64,000 nt of DNA from Sthenelais limicola (taxonomy: Eukaryota > Annelida > Polychaeta > Phyllodocida > Sigalionidae), in assembly GCA_942159475.1 (NCBI GenBank), contig OW804097.1:6539685-6603684 (forward strand), read 5' to 3'. The notes under the pieces were generated by a model that did no database searches, was not told where the DNA came from, and saw nothing but the letters and a program-made list of their open reading frames with translations. Made by a program: the position numbers and the translations under genes. Shown piece after piece: positions 45,501-52,520 of the stretch. Positions within the stretch are counted from its first letter, which is position 1; each line of letters opens with the position of its first letter.

Positions 45501-48201
45501 CATAAATCAATAATTTTTTTTGTGCCCAGTGTTCCCCCTCAAATGAAGAATCTGAGGACCTCAGGAACACTGTGGAGGCAAAATGGATACATCGCCTTAA
45601 GACTATGGCCCCACAAGGTCTCAACATCATGGACGCCATCACATGGCGCAATCGTCAACAATAACAGGAAGGGGCCTCGGTAACGGACTGTGGGGGAACT
45701 CCATCAGGCTGTCTAGCCACGTTCTAAATTTTTATCACCTATTGACACCCGATGGAAGAAATCCCCCACATGGAGACCCCAAACTGCGATCACTGACTAC
45801 AGTGATGTCCTGGTTATTGAGACACAATGCTCTTGTATTATTACACTAATGATCAGTAATTGAACATTAGTGACCTAAATAATATCACCACAAGTAGCAT
45901 ATGGCCCTGGCATTTCTATATAATGGATACCAGGACCGTATGGACTGAGACTAATATGTCACAGTCGGGATAAACATATGTCACACATGAGGATATATAA
46001 ATCCCAAGACCACTGTTACACTATTTAATAGGGAGATGTTGATATTATTATTATAATATTATAATATCACTCCCCCCAAGATCCCTGATCTGCCTGATGA
46101 GCCCATCAAAGGGGCGAAACCATGTTGTGCCAAACACCATCAGTGATGGTGGAAGGGACCCCCCAAATAACACAGGATGCCTAGTGATGTCACTAAGGTG
46201 TCAAAGTCAATAATAAACAAGACAATTTTTATTATTGTTCCATCAATTATTAATAGTTGGGAAAAAGGGTCCTACATCCATTATTTATTTATAAAAAATA
46301 ATGTGGGTGTAATTTCCAGGTGTGTTCTGACATCACACCTGGCAACAAGTGCACCAGCCTATGACGTCATAGGCCGTAGCGAGGTGAAAGAGACCGTCGC
46401 CAGGTGAGAGTTCCTTCTCTCATTACATGGTAGCAGTACCGAAGGGAGCGGAGGTGTATAGCTTCGTCGCATATATCATAAATCAATAATTAGCTCGCCC
46501 TAAGTGAGGTCAAACATTTCATTTCCTGTTGATGCAGAGCCCATGCCATTTCTAAGGCTGGGATTGCCTGGGCGTTCTAAGTCTATGCTTGTTTTTGAGG
46601 GAGATATGAACATCCCGGCTGCCAGCCATGTCTTCTGCTTTCAAAATCAAGGGTAGTTTAGGTGTACCAGTAGTGTACACAATATCTACGCTGAATGAGG
46701 CTGAACATAAGCTTTCAAGCATTTAAATATTTTTAACTGATCTGTTATTGTTAGTGAACCAGTCAACTTACACACTGAGCCCAAAAACTTAGAACCAAAG
46801 TTAAAACTATTTTTGTCTTATCAGGGGCAAAGCCGTATGCACTTCATTAGGAGTCTATCAGATTTAATGTAATCGGTGACACTGTTGTCAGAATCAAAGC
46901 AATTTGTTTTACCTCAGCTATTAAGTGAAAACAAAAATATAGAATCTTCTGTTCTGAAGATATTATATCTCATAGACTCCAATGCTGTCGGACTTGGACA
47001 CTGCTTTCTCCAAGGTGGGCACTATGATCAATATAGCTATTGGTGTCTAGCGCTTTCTAGGGAACCGCTCGGATTTCTGTGGCAAGAATACCGAATCTGG
47101 TGGATTATTCATATGATATCTCCTATCCAAAATATAACAAAAGCTTTCATGGTATTCTAAAATTGCATGTATTTTCAGCCAAGTACATGCACACAGTAGA
47201 AATGCAGATCCCGCCGGCCTACAGTACATAACTTACTATGTTTATAGATACATACTGTGTATTATTACATGCACAAGATATTGGTTACCACTAACCACTA
47301 ACCGTTATTGTGTAGAGTAGGTAGATCTGCTTAATGAGATGTTCACAACGTTTTTTGTCTAAGCTACCATCCTTGACAAAGAATTATCTCATCTTATGAA
47401 TTCCCTGTTTTTTCAGCAACCTACATGACCAAGTGGCAAATTCCATTTACTAATAGCTGGCCTACTGTAGCATTGACATCTGATTGTCGACTGCTTATTA
47501 CTACATCTACAGGCCTCCACCAGCTTTACTTCGATGTGGCATCCTCCCTTACATCTTCACTCATACATGCTGCAACAAACCCTACACAGATCAGCACAGC
47601 GGAGGATGGATCCTGCGTTATGACTATGGCGGATACAGGTAAACTAGTGATTGGTGATGTTAACAAGGAAGGGGTCAGGGAGTGGACTCCTCCTGGTATA
47701 AAGGCTTACAGTGCAGCTATAGATAACTCAGGTATCTATGTCCGAGCAGATGATTCAGTTTACTTGTTCAGCAGGGACCTGGTGAAACAAGGGCAGTATC
47801 AGATAGATCCCAAGTGGAAAGATGCTAAGGGTATGATATATTTCGGCCAGACTTGTGACTTGTTGCTTGGTTTATATGATAGTCAAGCTGTTCTTGTCAT
47901 GAATCCCCAAACCGGAGAATGCAGATCATTCCAGAACAAAGGTACCAAGGGTAAACTGGACCATCCAGTTAGTGTATGTACTGTGGGCACTGATGACTAC
48001 ATCCTTGTAGCTGAGTTTAACAAAAATTGTGTGAGTGTGTTCACTCACCACGGTGAATACCTGCATGACATACAGGTAGAAGGTAAGGCTAGATACCTAT
48101 ACAGTATGAGCGTATTGGAGAGGCAGGGAAAGCCAACTCTCATGGCGCTTACTACATTTATAAATGATAAATGGTGTTTGGAGTTGCACACACTGTCATG
48201 A
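27586..48201 (+). CDS. CARD-RING-B-box-propeller protein (TRIM-like E3 ligase), copy B, whole locus
   Basis: Six coding exons (27586-27599, 41448-41643, 42635-42807, 43806-44541, 45230-45449, 47417-48201) join in frame to 707 residues with exactly the phases of copy A. The domain order is the same: CARD-like (about 10-127), C3HC4 RING, two B-boxes, coiled coil, linker and NHL-like propeller. All RING and B-box Cys/His ligands seen in copy A are kept, so ligase activity is plausible. Exon 4 lacks nine codons present in copy A. Intron 1 is about 13.8 kb because a Helentron sits in it. Intron 5 holds a Penelope-like 3' end and a decayed extra copy of the start of exon 6 (47179). The start is ATG 27586, in the same context as copy A. 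Function is inferred from domains. The pair is a tandem duplication old enough that intron sequences no longer align except close to exons. Confidence 0.82.
27636..27850 (-). mobile_element. Minus-strand retroposon tail (poly-A family), copy 2
   Basis: Poly(T) then AATACATTTTATTGAGCGAA, then CACAGTATGTGAGAAGTCTAATTAG. This is a diverged match to 18822-18890. The extent is uncertain. Confidence 0.45.
28365..28379 (+). other. Small hairpin near the presumed Helentron 5' side
   Basis: GTGAGC-GAA-GCTCAC forms a perfect 6-bp stem. A CATA microsatellite follows at about 28412-28451. Proposed only as a candidate subterminal hairpin. Confidence 0.3.
28690..28835. repeat. Tandem repeats upstream of the Helentron genes
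   Basis: Three copies of AGTGAGTGAGTGACTGGCCC-type units are followed by three copies of a CCCCTCCTGCTCCTGCCCGT / CAAAACAACC unit. Confidence 0.7.
28905..29029 (+). repeat. Three copies of a 20-bp hairpin motif in the Helentron leader
   Basis: GCGAAATACAACCCTTTCGC occurs at 28927-28946 and 29010-29029, with a near copy at 28905-28924. Each full copy can fold as GCGAAA/TTTCGC around TACAACCC. A following block AAACATATAC.TTTCACAAAC is repeated with it. The placement, 170-300 bp before the first ORF, suggests a promoter or replication role (inferred). Confidence 0.7.
29202..30962 (+). CDS. Helentron ORF1: C76/OTU-like cysteine protease with repetitive basic tail
   Basis: A 586-residue frame from ATG 29202. 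The N-terminal 160 residues have Q19-G-D-x-R-F, then GKQC32 and FD151PH153S. This Gln, Cys and Asp-x-His layout is that of the peptidase family typified by herpesvirus large-tegument deubiquitinases. Related domains are known in animal Helitrons, where they are often called OTU-like. The rest is low-complexity: a 23-residue repeat (MSASLDS...EKSSTPVVVP, twice), GKIDSVQTKRMPKRAR (twice), and three NRQPHAN.PVQK units. Ubiquitin cleavage is a family-based guess. The frame ends just before the next ORF, which is in another frame. Confidence 0.75.
   Translation: MSASKRIPEVKSLRGSYNQGDRRFGNNAGKQCVTNSIVFLCTTTHHTVTNFCVSTIDRILEKGNELYSKVRPLFEHDYLNVDEVPRKLIFNNFQYNLKTFTSLGGYIEEVDNLKMQIVSALSKSRTLCFLSNGKCIAVNHDAKSGRYAIFDPHSCSAYGMPALDGRACMMLYATFERMFRHLQRLFISTERRAYEIVPIELNNKRVHGSHANVQFLNTSIPAYRVMSASLDSSTIVEKSSTPVVVPDMSASLDSTYTLVEKSSTPVVVPNIEERCRRIADEAEIAVYMPTSDTLIPVSQNAKVKLPQSAWFKVRMREKIDERARVISGLLTPAELADQKAKRKASLRKRKGKIDSVQTKRMPKRARGKIDSVQTKIMPKRARSAAQDNEFSPNSANKFSPNSAHSQTSSTRPSNNRQPHANKPVQKSGRGASTRQSKNRQPHANTPVQKGTSCGRGASTRPSKNRQPQAHANTPVQKRPADPKRPISVITASDPKWPITASDPKRPITASHLVNPSPSYQLVQDALSGGVASPESNICVDSRQVDEGWEENEWEDDENLNFPDIIPDTIPDAPINLSVEEYYAHSN
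30968..32257 (+). pseudogene. Helentron Rep-helicase ORF, N-terminal part cut off by a stop codon
   Basis: A 429-residue frame that is in the same frame as the ORF starting at 32306, from which it is separated only by TAG at 32255-32257 and 16 codons. It begins without ATG in a CxxC zinc-like region (YTCCVC ... CHSC). The conserved Helitron N-terminal domain follows (TPEEEKLIALRIPFMDIK, GGQLQLFGNVINVPTN), then an acidic Asn/Asp-rich repeat. The last part (SSIFPKEVNFLD...) starts the Helitron-like N domain that continues after the stop. The frame is open upstream to 30938, overlapping ORF1. Confidence 0.8.
32306..36277 (+). CDS. Helentron Rep (HUH) - PIF1-like helicase - AP endonuclease
   Basis: A 1323-residue frame. 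The Rep domain has the HUH motif GTGH130IH132ML and the two-tyrosine motif Y305IVNY309INK. The PIF1-type helicase has Walker A SGGAGTGKT (about 645-653), Walker B ILIDEIS (about 732), GDLYQLPPV, GKTIHKSQGSTVDS and YVSMSR. The last 220 residues are an exonuclease-endonuclease-phosphatase fold with LNETHL, AGDLNVN and TRWKTKIDYLF; the final SDH-like motif reads SHH. This is the replication and strand-transfer enzyme of rolling-circle transposition. The true N-terminus lies upstream of the TAG at 32255, so the intact protein would be about 1769 residues. As it stands the element is probably not autonomous. Confidence 0.93.
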   Translation: MDNGFTLYQQLRNSPMYFRWKRSEVVATIRQIGVPTFFISLSAADSRWPNLLKAVGRTVDKKDYSDDDIENMSYGEKCRLLNADPVTCSRYFDNRFKAFLKDIIGSPLCPIGKVSDSFFRTEFQQRGTGHIHMLVWCSDAPKYVPGGDNELVCEYIDKYISCSLDVSEETKKYVKYQVHKHSHTCRKGGRAVCRFGYPLPPFSKTTILSPKPEATAEDIENYVAIQTYLDTLDYDITFEEMLIEMGLSDEQYIDAVRSNLKNRRVFLKRKPNENRVNAYMKNLLQIWEANMDCQFTLDPYSVVGYIVNYINKESRGLSLSLREMSAECKRKGSGIKETVKSLGSVFIKSTEVSIQECSYMLLGLPLTTMSRDVIYVTTRLPSDRSKVLKPKRVLEEADPNDTDIYVEDKFDIYANRPEFYEQYCMADFLCTVNKIKLTRNHSAKFCSESITQGGYAYRPRETSKVLSYYCPKFDDDPENFYRIQFQLFWPWRLEDEVLDVYESYSLAYGNLTIQSRQSMQENHSKYNCECLHNLADLFNRVPDENLDENLAPGCDEANEQAIEEGSRNIADDGFFVPLTCQDYINNGNDVGATGISTATVSVDELWPRSQLIQGTQELNSKQRQIFDHVMKAILLDTEQQIVFLSGGAGTGKTRILRNIYIGLSRAYNLLPGADPSHDSVIKLCYTGKAAFMIRGKTIHSGLHIQTYNNRISYIPLSADKLSTVQLAFKPVRAILIDEISLIGSKFLSVIDKRLREIKRVDIPFGGIHLIGFGDLYQLPPVNDSWIFQSLHGIEGLGVNLWKECFKMFELTEIMRQRNDLEFAEVLNRVREGGHTQSDIEILESRNVQTIDEAIIRTNGQSPAFLFLTNERVRNMNNSLYDISHGEKCVVNCFDRLLGKFNDTIKETLLEEAFLVQHNVCCLQGELRLCTGLLYDVVTNINVEDGLANGSCGILRFIQFRPGYEKPTCIWIEFDEPEIGTTQRRIYRSQICPGINPAWTPIFPTTIQFSIRRKSVNIYRKQFPLRQASGKTIHKSQGSTVDSVVVDLHTSGRCGSLLRHAAYVSMSRVTTLSGLTLVDFDPCKIKLDNNVKLEMSRLRETAYLSLNFNTFKDDSLVIYYQNIEYALRNKESLLCDPQAKRANLILLNETHLTEFCDFVYKPDMYRTYRVDVSSNDNLNIRSGLMMIVNKEVIITNNYSYGAHGCEYMIGAIECIPRFTAYVGVFYCHPTAGRRHKLQMLRSASSILSGKRVLAFAGDLNVNALDSVNNSFLTTVYNLLPPSQMNGVPTTRWKTKIDYLFSGEVGISSSHYIPWSHHLALSMEY
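36685..36692 (+). promoter_or_regulatory. TATA box of the Helentron OB-fold gene
   Basis: TATAAATA in the context GCGGATATAAATACCCGC lies about 100 bp before the ATG at 36789 and just after the helicase ORF, so the last gene has its own promoter. Confidence 0.65.
36789..37013 (+). CDS. OB-fold gene exon 1
   Basis: 75 codons from ATG 36789 (ACACGATGGCAGG) to the donor GTAAGTT. Low-complexity RGRGAGRGR sequence typical of nucleic-acid-binding tails. Confidence 0.7.
36789..39466 (+). CDS. Helentron-borne OB-fold (RPA-like) single-strand DNA-binding protein, whole gene
   Basis: Five exons (36789-37013, 37424-37749, 38008-38152, 38463-38699, 39074-39466) join in frame to 441 residues with canonical splice sites. 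Residues 1-75 are a Gly/Arg/Ser-rich disordered tail. Two OB-fold-like segments follow in exons 2 and 4, with VTVSDLV and VRLIQTEDEAKLVE-like layout: RKFVIADGTGAAVGYLRRS and IHISDGSATGVCTLWD. The C-terminus is very acidic (DDDDEEDNED ... EEEFDEEE). This layout resembles RPA70-type proteins, and RPA-like genes are known cargo of plant Helitrons. Binding the displaced strand during rolling-circle transfer is the likely role. AATAAA signals follow near 39806 and 39818. Assignment to the transposon rests on position between the helicase and the 40126 hairpin; a captured host gene is the alternative. Confidence 0.7.
37424..37749 (+). CDS. OB-fold gene exon 2
   Basis: Acceptor CTATCTTTCAG, donor GTAAGTAT. 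Encodes the first OB-like segment with RARAQ-type strands (MHVTMCARAQVVCL), FVIADGTGAAVGYL and SISVKTYKVENGIIWI. Confidence 0.75.
38008..38152 (+). CDS. OB-fold gene exon 3
   Basis: Acceptor TTTTCATGACAG, donor GTAAGCAC. A short linker exon encoding a Pro/Thr-rich segment ending TSVNGRVVQ. Confidence 0.65.
38463..38699 (+). CDS. OB-fold gene exon 4
   Basis: Acceptor TTTATTATTCAG, donor GTAAGTAC. Encodes the second OB-like segment with KEIHISDGSATGVCTLWDA and VQIGQNIELLDVTV. Confidence 0.75.
39074..39466 (+). CDS. OB-fold gene exon 5
   Basis: Acceptor TGTTCTTTCAG, stop TAA at 39464-39466. Encodes a helical region (IMPEEEVAETIMHIVGID) and the acidic C-terminus. It is followed by three tandem copies of CATTCAGTGACGATGCCT at about 39480-39540. 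Confidence 0.72.
   Translation: MMPEEEVAETIMHIVGIDRDAYSEDFDITVEVANRVECYQVNVNMLLNALQMAPTTSIDELLEILPRSIMATLRGTVLDDVRAYTQDDDDEEDNEDLGPNGNDRTRVINAIDNDTPNIVINDEEEFDEEE
39798..39823 (+). terminator. Polyadenylation signals of the OB-fold gene
   Basis: Two AATAAA hexamers close together (TTAATAAAGC and CAAATAAAAT), about 340 bp after the stop codon. The cleavage site is not determined. Confidence 0.5.
40126..40149 (+). other. Perfect hairpin, candidate Helentron 3' end structure
   Basis: Two 10-bp arms (ATGTGGCTAT and ATAGCCACAT) around ATAA, preceded by GCTTCGCTTCGCG. Helitron-type elements end near a hairpin; none of the usual terminal bases can be fixed here. Confidence 0.5.
40161..41027. other. 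Remainder of copy B intron 1
   Basis: No gene. At 40437-40530 it holds the second copy of the dispersed repeat seen on the other strand at 20860-20940. Confidence 0.5.
41028..41205 (+). repeat. Interspersed repeat with (ACTC)n tail, copy 4
   Basis: Full-length copy running from CATAAAG-like CCACAAAGTGCCTTTCTG through GCCCTTGATAAAACACTC and GATAAGGGCGTAAAGCAACC to (CACT)n. Confidence 0.75.
41448..41643 (+). CDS. Copy B exon 2: first half of the CARD-like domain
   Basis: The exon is 196 bases long, with acceptor TTTATTTCAG and donor GTATTG. The same LLTMLINNMALLTSEM helix as copy A is kept, and the charged C-terminal helix differs (GVIDEKLMADLQ). A foldback MITE lies only 22 bp into the following intron. 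Confidence 0.85.
41665..41871. mobile_element. Foldback MITE of about 207 bp
   Basis: The ends CTGGGTTCCACTGGCCGGCT and the next ten bases are perfectly inverted at 41841-41870. Internal GCGGGAGCAA(G)TAGCGGGAG blocks also mirror around the centre near AAACATGTTT. Most of the element forms one long imperfect hairpin. No ORF is present, and the target duplication is unclear. Confidence 0.75.
42635..42807 (+). CDS. Copy B exon 3: second half of the CARD-like domain
   Basis: The exon is 173 bases long, with acceptor TTTTTTCCAG and donor GTAAGTA. It encodes the segment with VHQVHGFFWVLVNTKQHQLV, matching copy A exon 3 in length and phase. Confidence 0.85.
43806..44541 (+). CDS. Copy B exon 4: RING, two B-boxes and start of coiled coil
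   Basis: The exon is 736 bases long, with acceptor TTTCTTTCAG and donor GTAAGTATA. RING ligands (CPSC ... CGHYICRPC ... CPVPEC) and both B-boxes are intact. It is 27 bases shorter than the copy A exon. Confidence 0.93.
45230..45449 (+). CDS. Copy B exon 5: linker to the propeller
   Basis: The exon is 220 bases long, with acceptor ATTTTGCAG and donor GTAAGTAA. It encodes the conserved KHKQSLQWK and KLDLTLSPEVEAFVSKVRDG and ends VPPPTR. The Penelope-like fragment begins about 70 bp downstream. Confidence 0.88.
45521..46450 (+). pseudogene. Penelope-like element 3' fragment with ORF C-terminus
   Basis: The frame 45521-45664 ends NTVEAKWIHRLKTMAPQGLN...RQQ-stop. The E.kWI..L.t..P.GLN signature is the typical C-terminal end of Penelope-like ORFs, after the GIY-YIG endonuclease. 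The rest of the ORF is missing. A hammerhead core follows at 46094. The right boundary is uncertain. Confidence 0.6.
46094..46120 (+). ncRNA. Hammerhead ribozyme core motif
   Basis: CTGATGA, then a GCCC/GGGC stem closed by ATCAAAG, then GAAAC, exactly the conserved hammerhead core and stem II. A very short stem III and a GTT cleavage triplet can be drawn after it. Hammerheads are known in Penelope-like elements, and a Penelope C-terminus lies 430 bp upstream. Activity is not shown. Confidence 0.55.
47179..47231 (+). pseudogene. Decayed or alternative 5' piece of exon 6 (copy B)
   Basis: TATTTTCAG followed by CCAAGTACATGCACACAGTA matches the start of exon 6 of copy A (TTTTCAGCCAAGTATGTGTACA). 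In the exon 5 phase it reads AKYMHTVEMQIPPAYST and a stop. It lies 185 bp before the functional exon 6. It is either a remnant of a third copy or an alternative last exon giving a protein without the propeller. Confidence 0.6.
47417..48201 (+). CDS. Copy B exon 6: NHL-like beta-propeller and stop
   Basis: The 785-base terminal exon follows acceptor TTTTTTCAG and ends in TGA. Blade motifs match copy A, such as ISTAEDGSCVMTMADTGKL and LDHPVSVCTVGTDDYILVAE followed by a CVSVFTHHGEYLHD strand. Confidence 0.9.
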
Positions 48202-50232
48202 ACTGCTCTTGTGTATTGTGCTGGAGACCTGGGTTGATTTGTATCACTTTAGCTGATGACATGACAAGTGAATTGGCTTACATGGGTTGCAAATGTCAAG
48301 GATCATGTAAAATACTTACAAGGTGGATTCATCAACATGGATGAATATATAGGTTAAAGCTCCATTGCCAAAAAGATTACAAGTCTTTCCTTTTTCTCAT
48401 TCAGTACTTTAACTATAGCAGTGCATGGAGATGGAAATGTAAATGTTTTTTTCTAATTTCTATGCCCCTATTCCTAAAATTTCCATTATTTTTTGTTTCA
48501 TATACTGTCCATTGGAAGGCAATTAGGAGGTCTGAGGCTTTTAAGGGGAAAAAGGTGTTTTTCCCATTTATAGTAGCTAGTAGGTTGGGGGGATGATAAC
48601 TTCCATGGTAACTTCCATAATTTTAAGGAACTGAGACAATTTAAATTTCGTTTTCTGGTTAGGAGAACCTTTGCTCCTGCGTTAATTAGCTTTTTTCTTT
48701 TTTAAAAATCCATGAAATATTAGGCAATATCGAAATATTTGTAAGGTTTTTTTATTTTGCAGTTGTGCCAAATTCAGTTTTTAAGTCTTGAGAGGCTTCT
48801 ATTGTAAAATCATTTATTGTATTGTTAGCTTTGTCATTCAGTCTCCAAGGGTCCATTCTGCTTCGTCAAGGGTCCGATCTTGATCCGCTGTCTGTAATCT
48901 CCTCCCATTGGGGTTGAGAGAGGACTGTGCTGCTTGTGTTACTAAGGAAAGGAAGCAGTATGGTGCTAGCCTATGTGTGTAGCCAGGCTCTACTGCAATG
49001 TGTGCTAACAAGGGGATCAAAGTAGTCAAATTTCCCCCAAATTCCATCATTTTAAATCTAAAATTCTCAAAGGATGCTCAAATTTTCAAAAACATGTCCC
49101 CAGATTAAATTTACCAGAATTGAAATGTCAAATCATCAAACTCGGGAATGGGGGGTTGGTGGTACAGGTACTGAGGCCAATGGTAGTACTGCACAGTCCT
49201 CTAGGACTGACATTTGCAGAAGCTGATGCACCTATAATTTAACAACACAAGTGTGTCACAAGCGTGTCATCCCTGGGGAGGTAGGTCCCATAAATCGTAC
49301 AATGGCAGCAGTGGTTAGGCAATGCATCACCGATTCTCCCACCCACACTCTAACTTAGATGGACATTATACCAATACTGTTACACTATACCCCAGGTCTC
49401 GTAAATTGAGGGAATGACATCATTTGTTGCCTTTAGATGTATTGTATGATTTGTATCAACGTTTTGGTATCGTTATACCTTCAAGGGAACTTACAAAGTT
49501 AAGGTAAATTCCCTGAAATGTATTCGAGAATAATATATGACGTCTGTCACTATAGGCTTGATATATGTATCTTTTGCAAATTAGTAGCATTTGTTATATT
49601 TAGGTGTGTTTAACTAATGAAAAGAAATACATTTGTTGAGGTGTTTCTAAAAACAAAGTCCTCCATTGGTGTATGTGTCATCCATGCTTTACTTTAATTG
49701 TTTGTAGTAATGACATACAGTAAGCCTAAGCTGTAGGTGTATTAACTCCCACGTCCCAGTGGTTCCACGTGTTGTGTAGTAAGATGACAAAGGACATGTC
49801 TTTGTTTCGCATCTGTAGTTAACATACTGATGTTGTGTAACATTTGATAATCAACAGCTGTCTACCATTTACACACCAATATTATTGCTATTGCTGAAGT
49901 TCGGATTGACTTGTATTATGATAGGGTGAAATATATAACTTAAATTAGGGCATGAGATGCATGATCTAGTTATATGATCACTTCACAGTGATTCTGTGCA
50001 GCTGAAGTTTATTAATCTATTCTGATACCATTATTGGCTGACCAATTTTGATTAGTTTACATGATGTCATGTTCTCTGTGTCCCTGAGATGGAAAAGGAT
50101 TTACTAATGCATTATTTGTCCTTTGATGTGTCAGGTAATTTATAAATATATACACAGCAGTGTTTTCGCCTTGCAAATACTACTTAGGATAGCGAGATAT
50201 AGGGTCTAGAAAATCATCATGTGGGATTGAAT
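48202..50232. other. 3' flank of copy B
   Basis: No gene. Homology to the copy A 3' flank resumes only at about 49840-50160 (CAGCTGTCTACCATTTA, TCTAGTTATATGATCACTTC, GACCAATTTTGATTA). Some 1.4 kb has therefore been inserted or retained here relative to copy A. Confidence 0.6.
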
Positions 50233-50432
50233 NNNNNNNNNNNNNNNNNNNNNNNNNNNNNNNNNNNNNNNNNNNNNNNNNNNNNNNNNNNNNNNNNNNN
50301 NNNNNNNNNNNNNNNNNNNNNNNNNNNNNNNNNNNNNNNNNNNNNNNNNNNNNNNNNNNNNNNNNNNNNNNNNNNNNNNNNNNNNNNNNNNNNNNNNNNN
50401 NNNNNNNNNNNNNNNNNNNNNNNNNNNNNNNN
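50233..50432. other. Assembly gap of 200 N
   Basis: Exactly 200 N, the fixed size often used for gaps of unknown length. It interrupts the downstream flank of copy B, so further paralogues could be missing. Confidence 0.99.
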
Positions 50433-52520
50433 CTGATAAGACCTTGCTGCGTTAACCCTTCCTATGACATACTAAAGCAGTGTTTAAAGTTTTCCTGAAA
50501 TCCCAGGATTTCCTGAAATCGCATTTACCCCCTTTTAAATTATTTTTTCATAGGATTTCATAACTCATTTCATAACTCTCCTGTATTACTTTCAATGTAA
50601 TTTTCATGAATGATTTTTTTGTTGTTTTCCCGAACTCTTTGGTGACTAATAACACAAAGAGCTTTCTTTGAGTCTTAACCTGCCATAGCTCCAACCCCTT
50701 TAACGCCCCCTGTTTAAGTCTTACACTCACCCTGCACTCTCCCCAGTGTCCTGAGATTTCAGGAATCCACTACACACCCTTCTAGCCTGCAGCTTTCCTG
50801 TGCGTTCAGGAAAGCTGGGGAAAATGATTGGCACCAAAGGCTCACTCTATAGCGGTGCAAGGGGTGACCTAGATATGAGGGGGGTGGGGGTGGGGGTATA
50901 GGCTACCAAATAAGGAAGGCGTGACCTAGATCTTGGATTAGCTGGAGTTAGGGTGGAGGGGTTGGGGTGTATAGTGCAAGACCACCAGATAGACGAAAGA
51001 CCAAATTTCACCAATAATCAACAAACACTGAAAAGACAGGCAGTTAAAATTGCCCCCCATATTGTTGAGAAAAGGAAAAAAAACTTCACAGTAAATCAGA
51101 AAAGGGTAGGCTTTATATTTGCTCTAACATATCTTTGAATTTCAGATATATATAAATCATGGTTGTATGGAAATATATGGGCAAAAAGGGTTATTTACTG
51201 GGGGAATTTCGAAAATTTTCTTAGGGGTGGCCCCCAAAACCCCCCCAATGAGAGGGGTGGCCCCTCTCATACTCACCCCTATACTGGCATACCTGCCAAT
51301 ATAAATTTCCTGAAAAATATTCGTACCCTACTTTAAACACTGTAAAGTGAGCTTGGAATGTTGTGGGGAGTGGGCTAATGATAAACCAGGAGGAGCTGTC
51401 CCCCAAATCGGGCCTCAGCACTAGTCATGACCCAGCTGTTAATCAGGAAGTCAACGATAATTATTAATTTATTAATTGTGGGTTTCCGTAGATATTCGGC
51501 AAAGTTGAATAGAAATTTGCAAGTGATTCATGGCGTTCTTCCTTCCACACACCCCATCAAAGACATATCGCCGCACTGAAGTTACTATAAGAAAAATATA
51601 GAAATATAATGGGAATAGAATTACTAAATGGTCTGTCTTGGAAATGGACACATGCCCGGGTGTACGGTTCTTATGTTTATGTTTTTTCATTCTGTCCGGA
51701 TATTGTGAAAAAACGAAATGTATTCTTTCATACATGGGCCTAGGCCTACTATGAGTTTTGAGCTGTGTAGTCATATACCTAAGGCGAAATATTTGCTAAT
51801 ATTTTGCTATTTTTGCTATTTTTGCTATGAATATTAAATACAGCGCGTAATGAGAATTATTGTAAACAATTTGCAAAATGTCGTCGCTGGACTTTGCGCA
51901 ACCGACCCGACCCCTACAGGGCGGATTTAGACCACCTTCAAACTTCCTTACGTTGCTCCAATACCCCTGGTCTTCTCACTTATACAGAACTCGCAGCCAT
52001 GGCCCTGTTTTTTTATGTATTCCCATGTAAATGGGTACCAATACATCGTCTGTATTGTATTTAAGATTTTTATTCAGACAAAACATTATGTACAAGTACA
52101 GTATTCTCAGAATTCGCTGATTTCTAATAATTTCTATCTATTTTACAGCATCAAAAAGATTTTTAGTGGCAATATGTTCACATAAATTTACTAATAGTTT
52201 AAAACTAACATAAGATATGGGTATATCGATAATTAAAACATAGTCACCTATAATAGATGTATATAAAAACAAACGCCTGCGTGTTGTTCAAATCATGACA
52301 GTCAGTCACTGTAAGGCAAGTTGTGTTCCTCCTGATGCCTTTTTAGGGGACGACTTATGTATAATGTGGTACAGGAAAGTTGCATTTTTAAATATAAAAA
52401 TTGGTTTAGACTCCCTGCCCTGTCAGACCTCTCACACACACTGCACCTTCACTCACTCACATAGCTTCACACAACCCAGTACCACACACTGCCCCTCCCA
52501 CTGCCTGCCACTGCCTGCCA
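50433..52520. other. Intergenic stretch, no recognisable gene
   Basis: Open frames are short and unsupported. There are short self-repeats such as CCTGAAATCCCAGGATTTCC near 50490 and a G-rich GGGGTGGGGGT stretch at 50880. TTTTTATTCAG preceded by poly-T-like text at 52060 may be another minus-strand retroposon tail. Confidence 0.5.

Noticed and set aside
45189..45683. A 164-codon frame spanning exon 5 of copy B
   Set aside because: It runs in a different frame from the conserved exon 5 and crosses its splice donor; the Penelope-like end is also in another frame.
50221..50436. Open frame across the N gap
   Set aside because: Made of unknown bases; no information.
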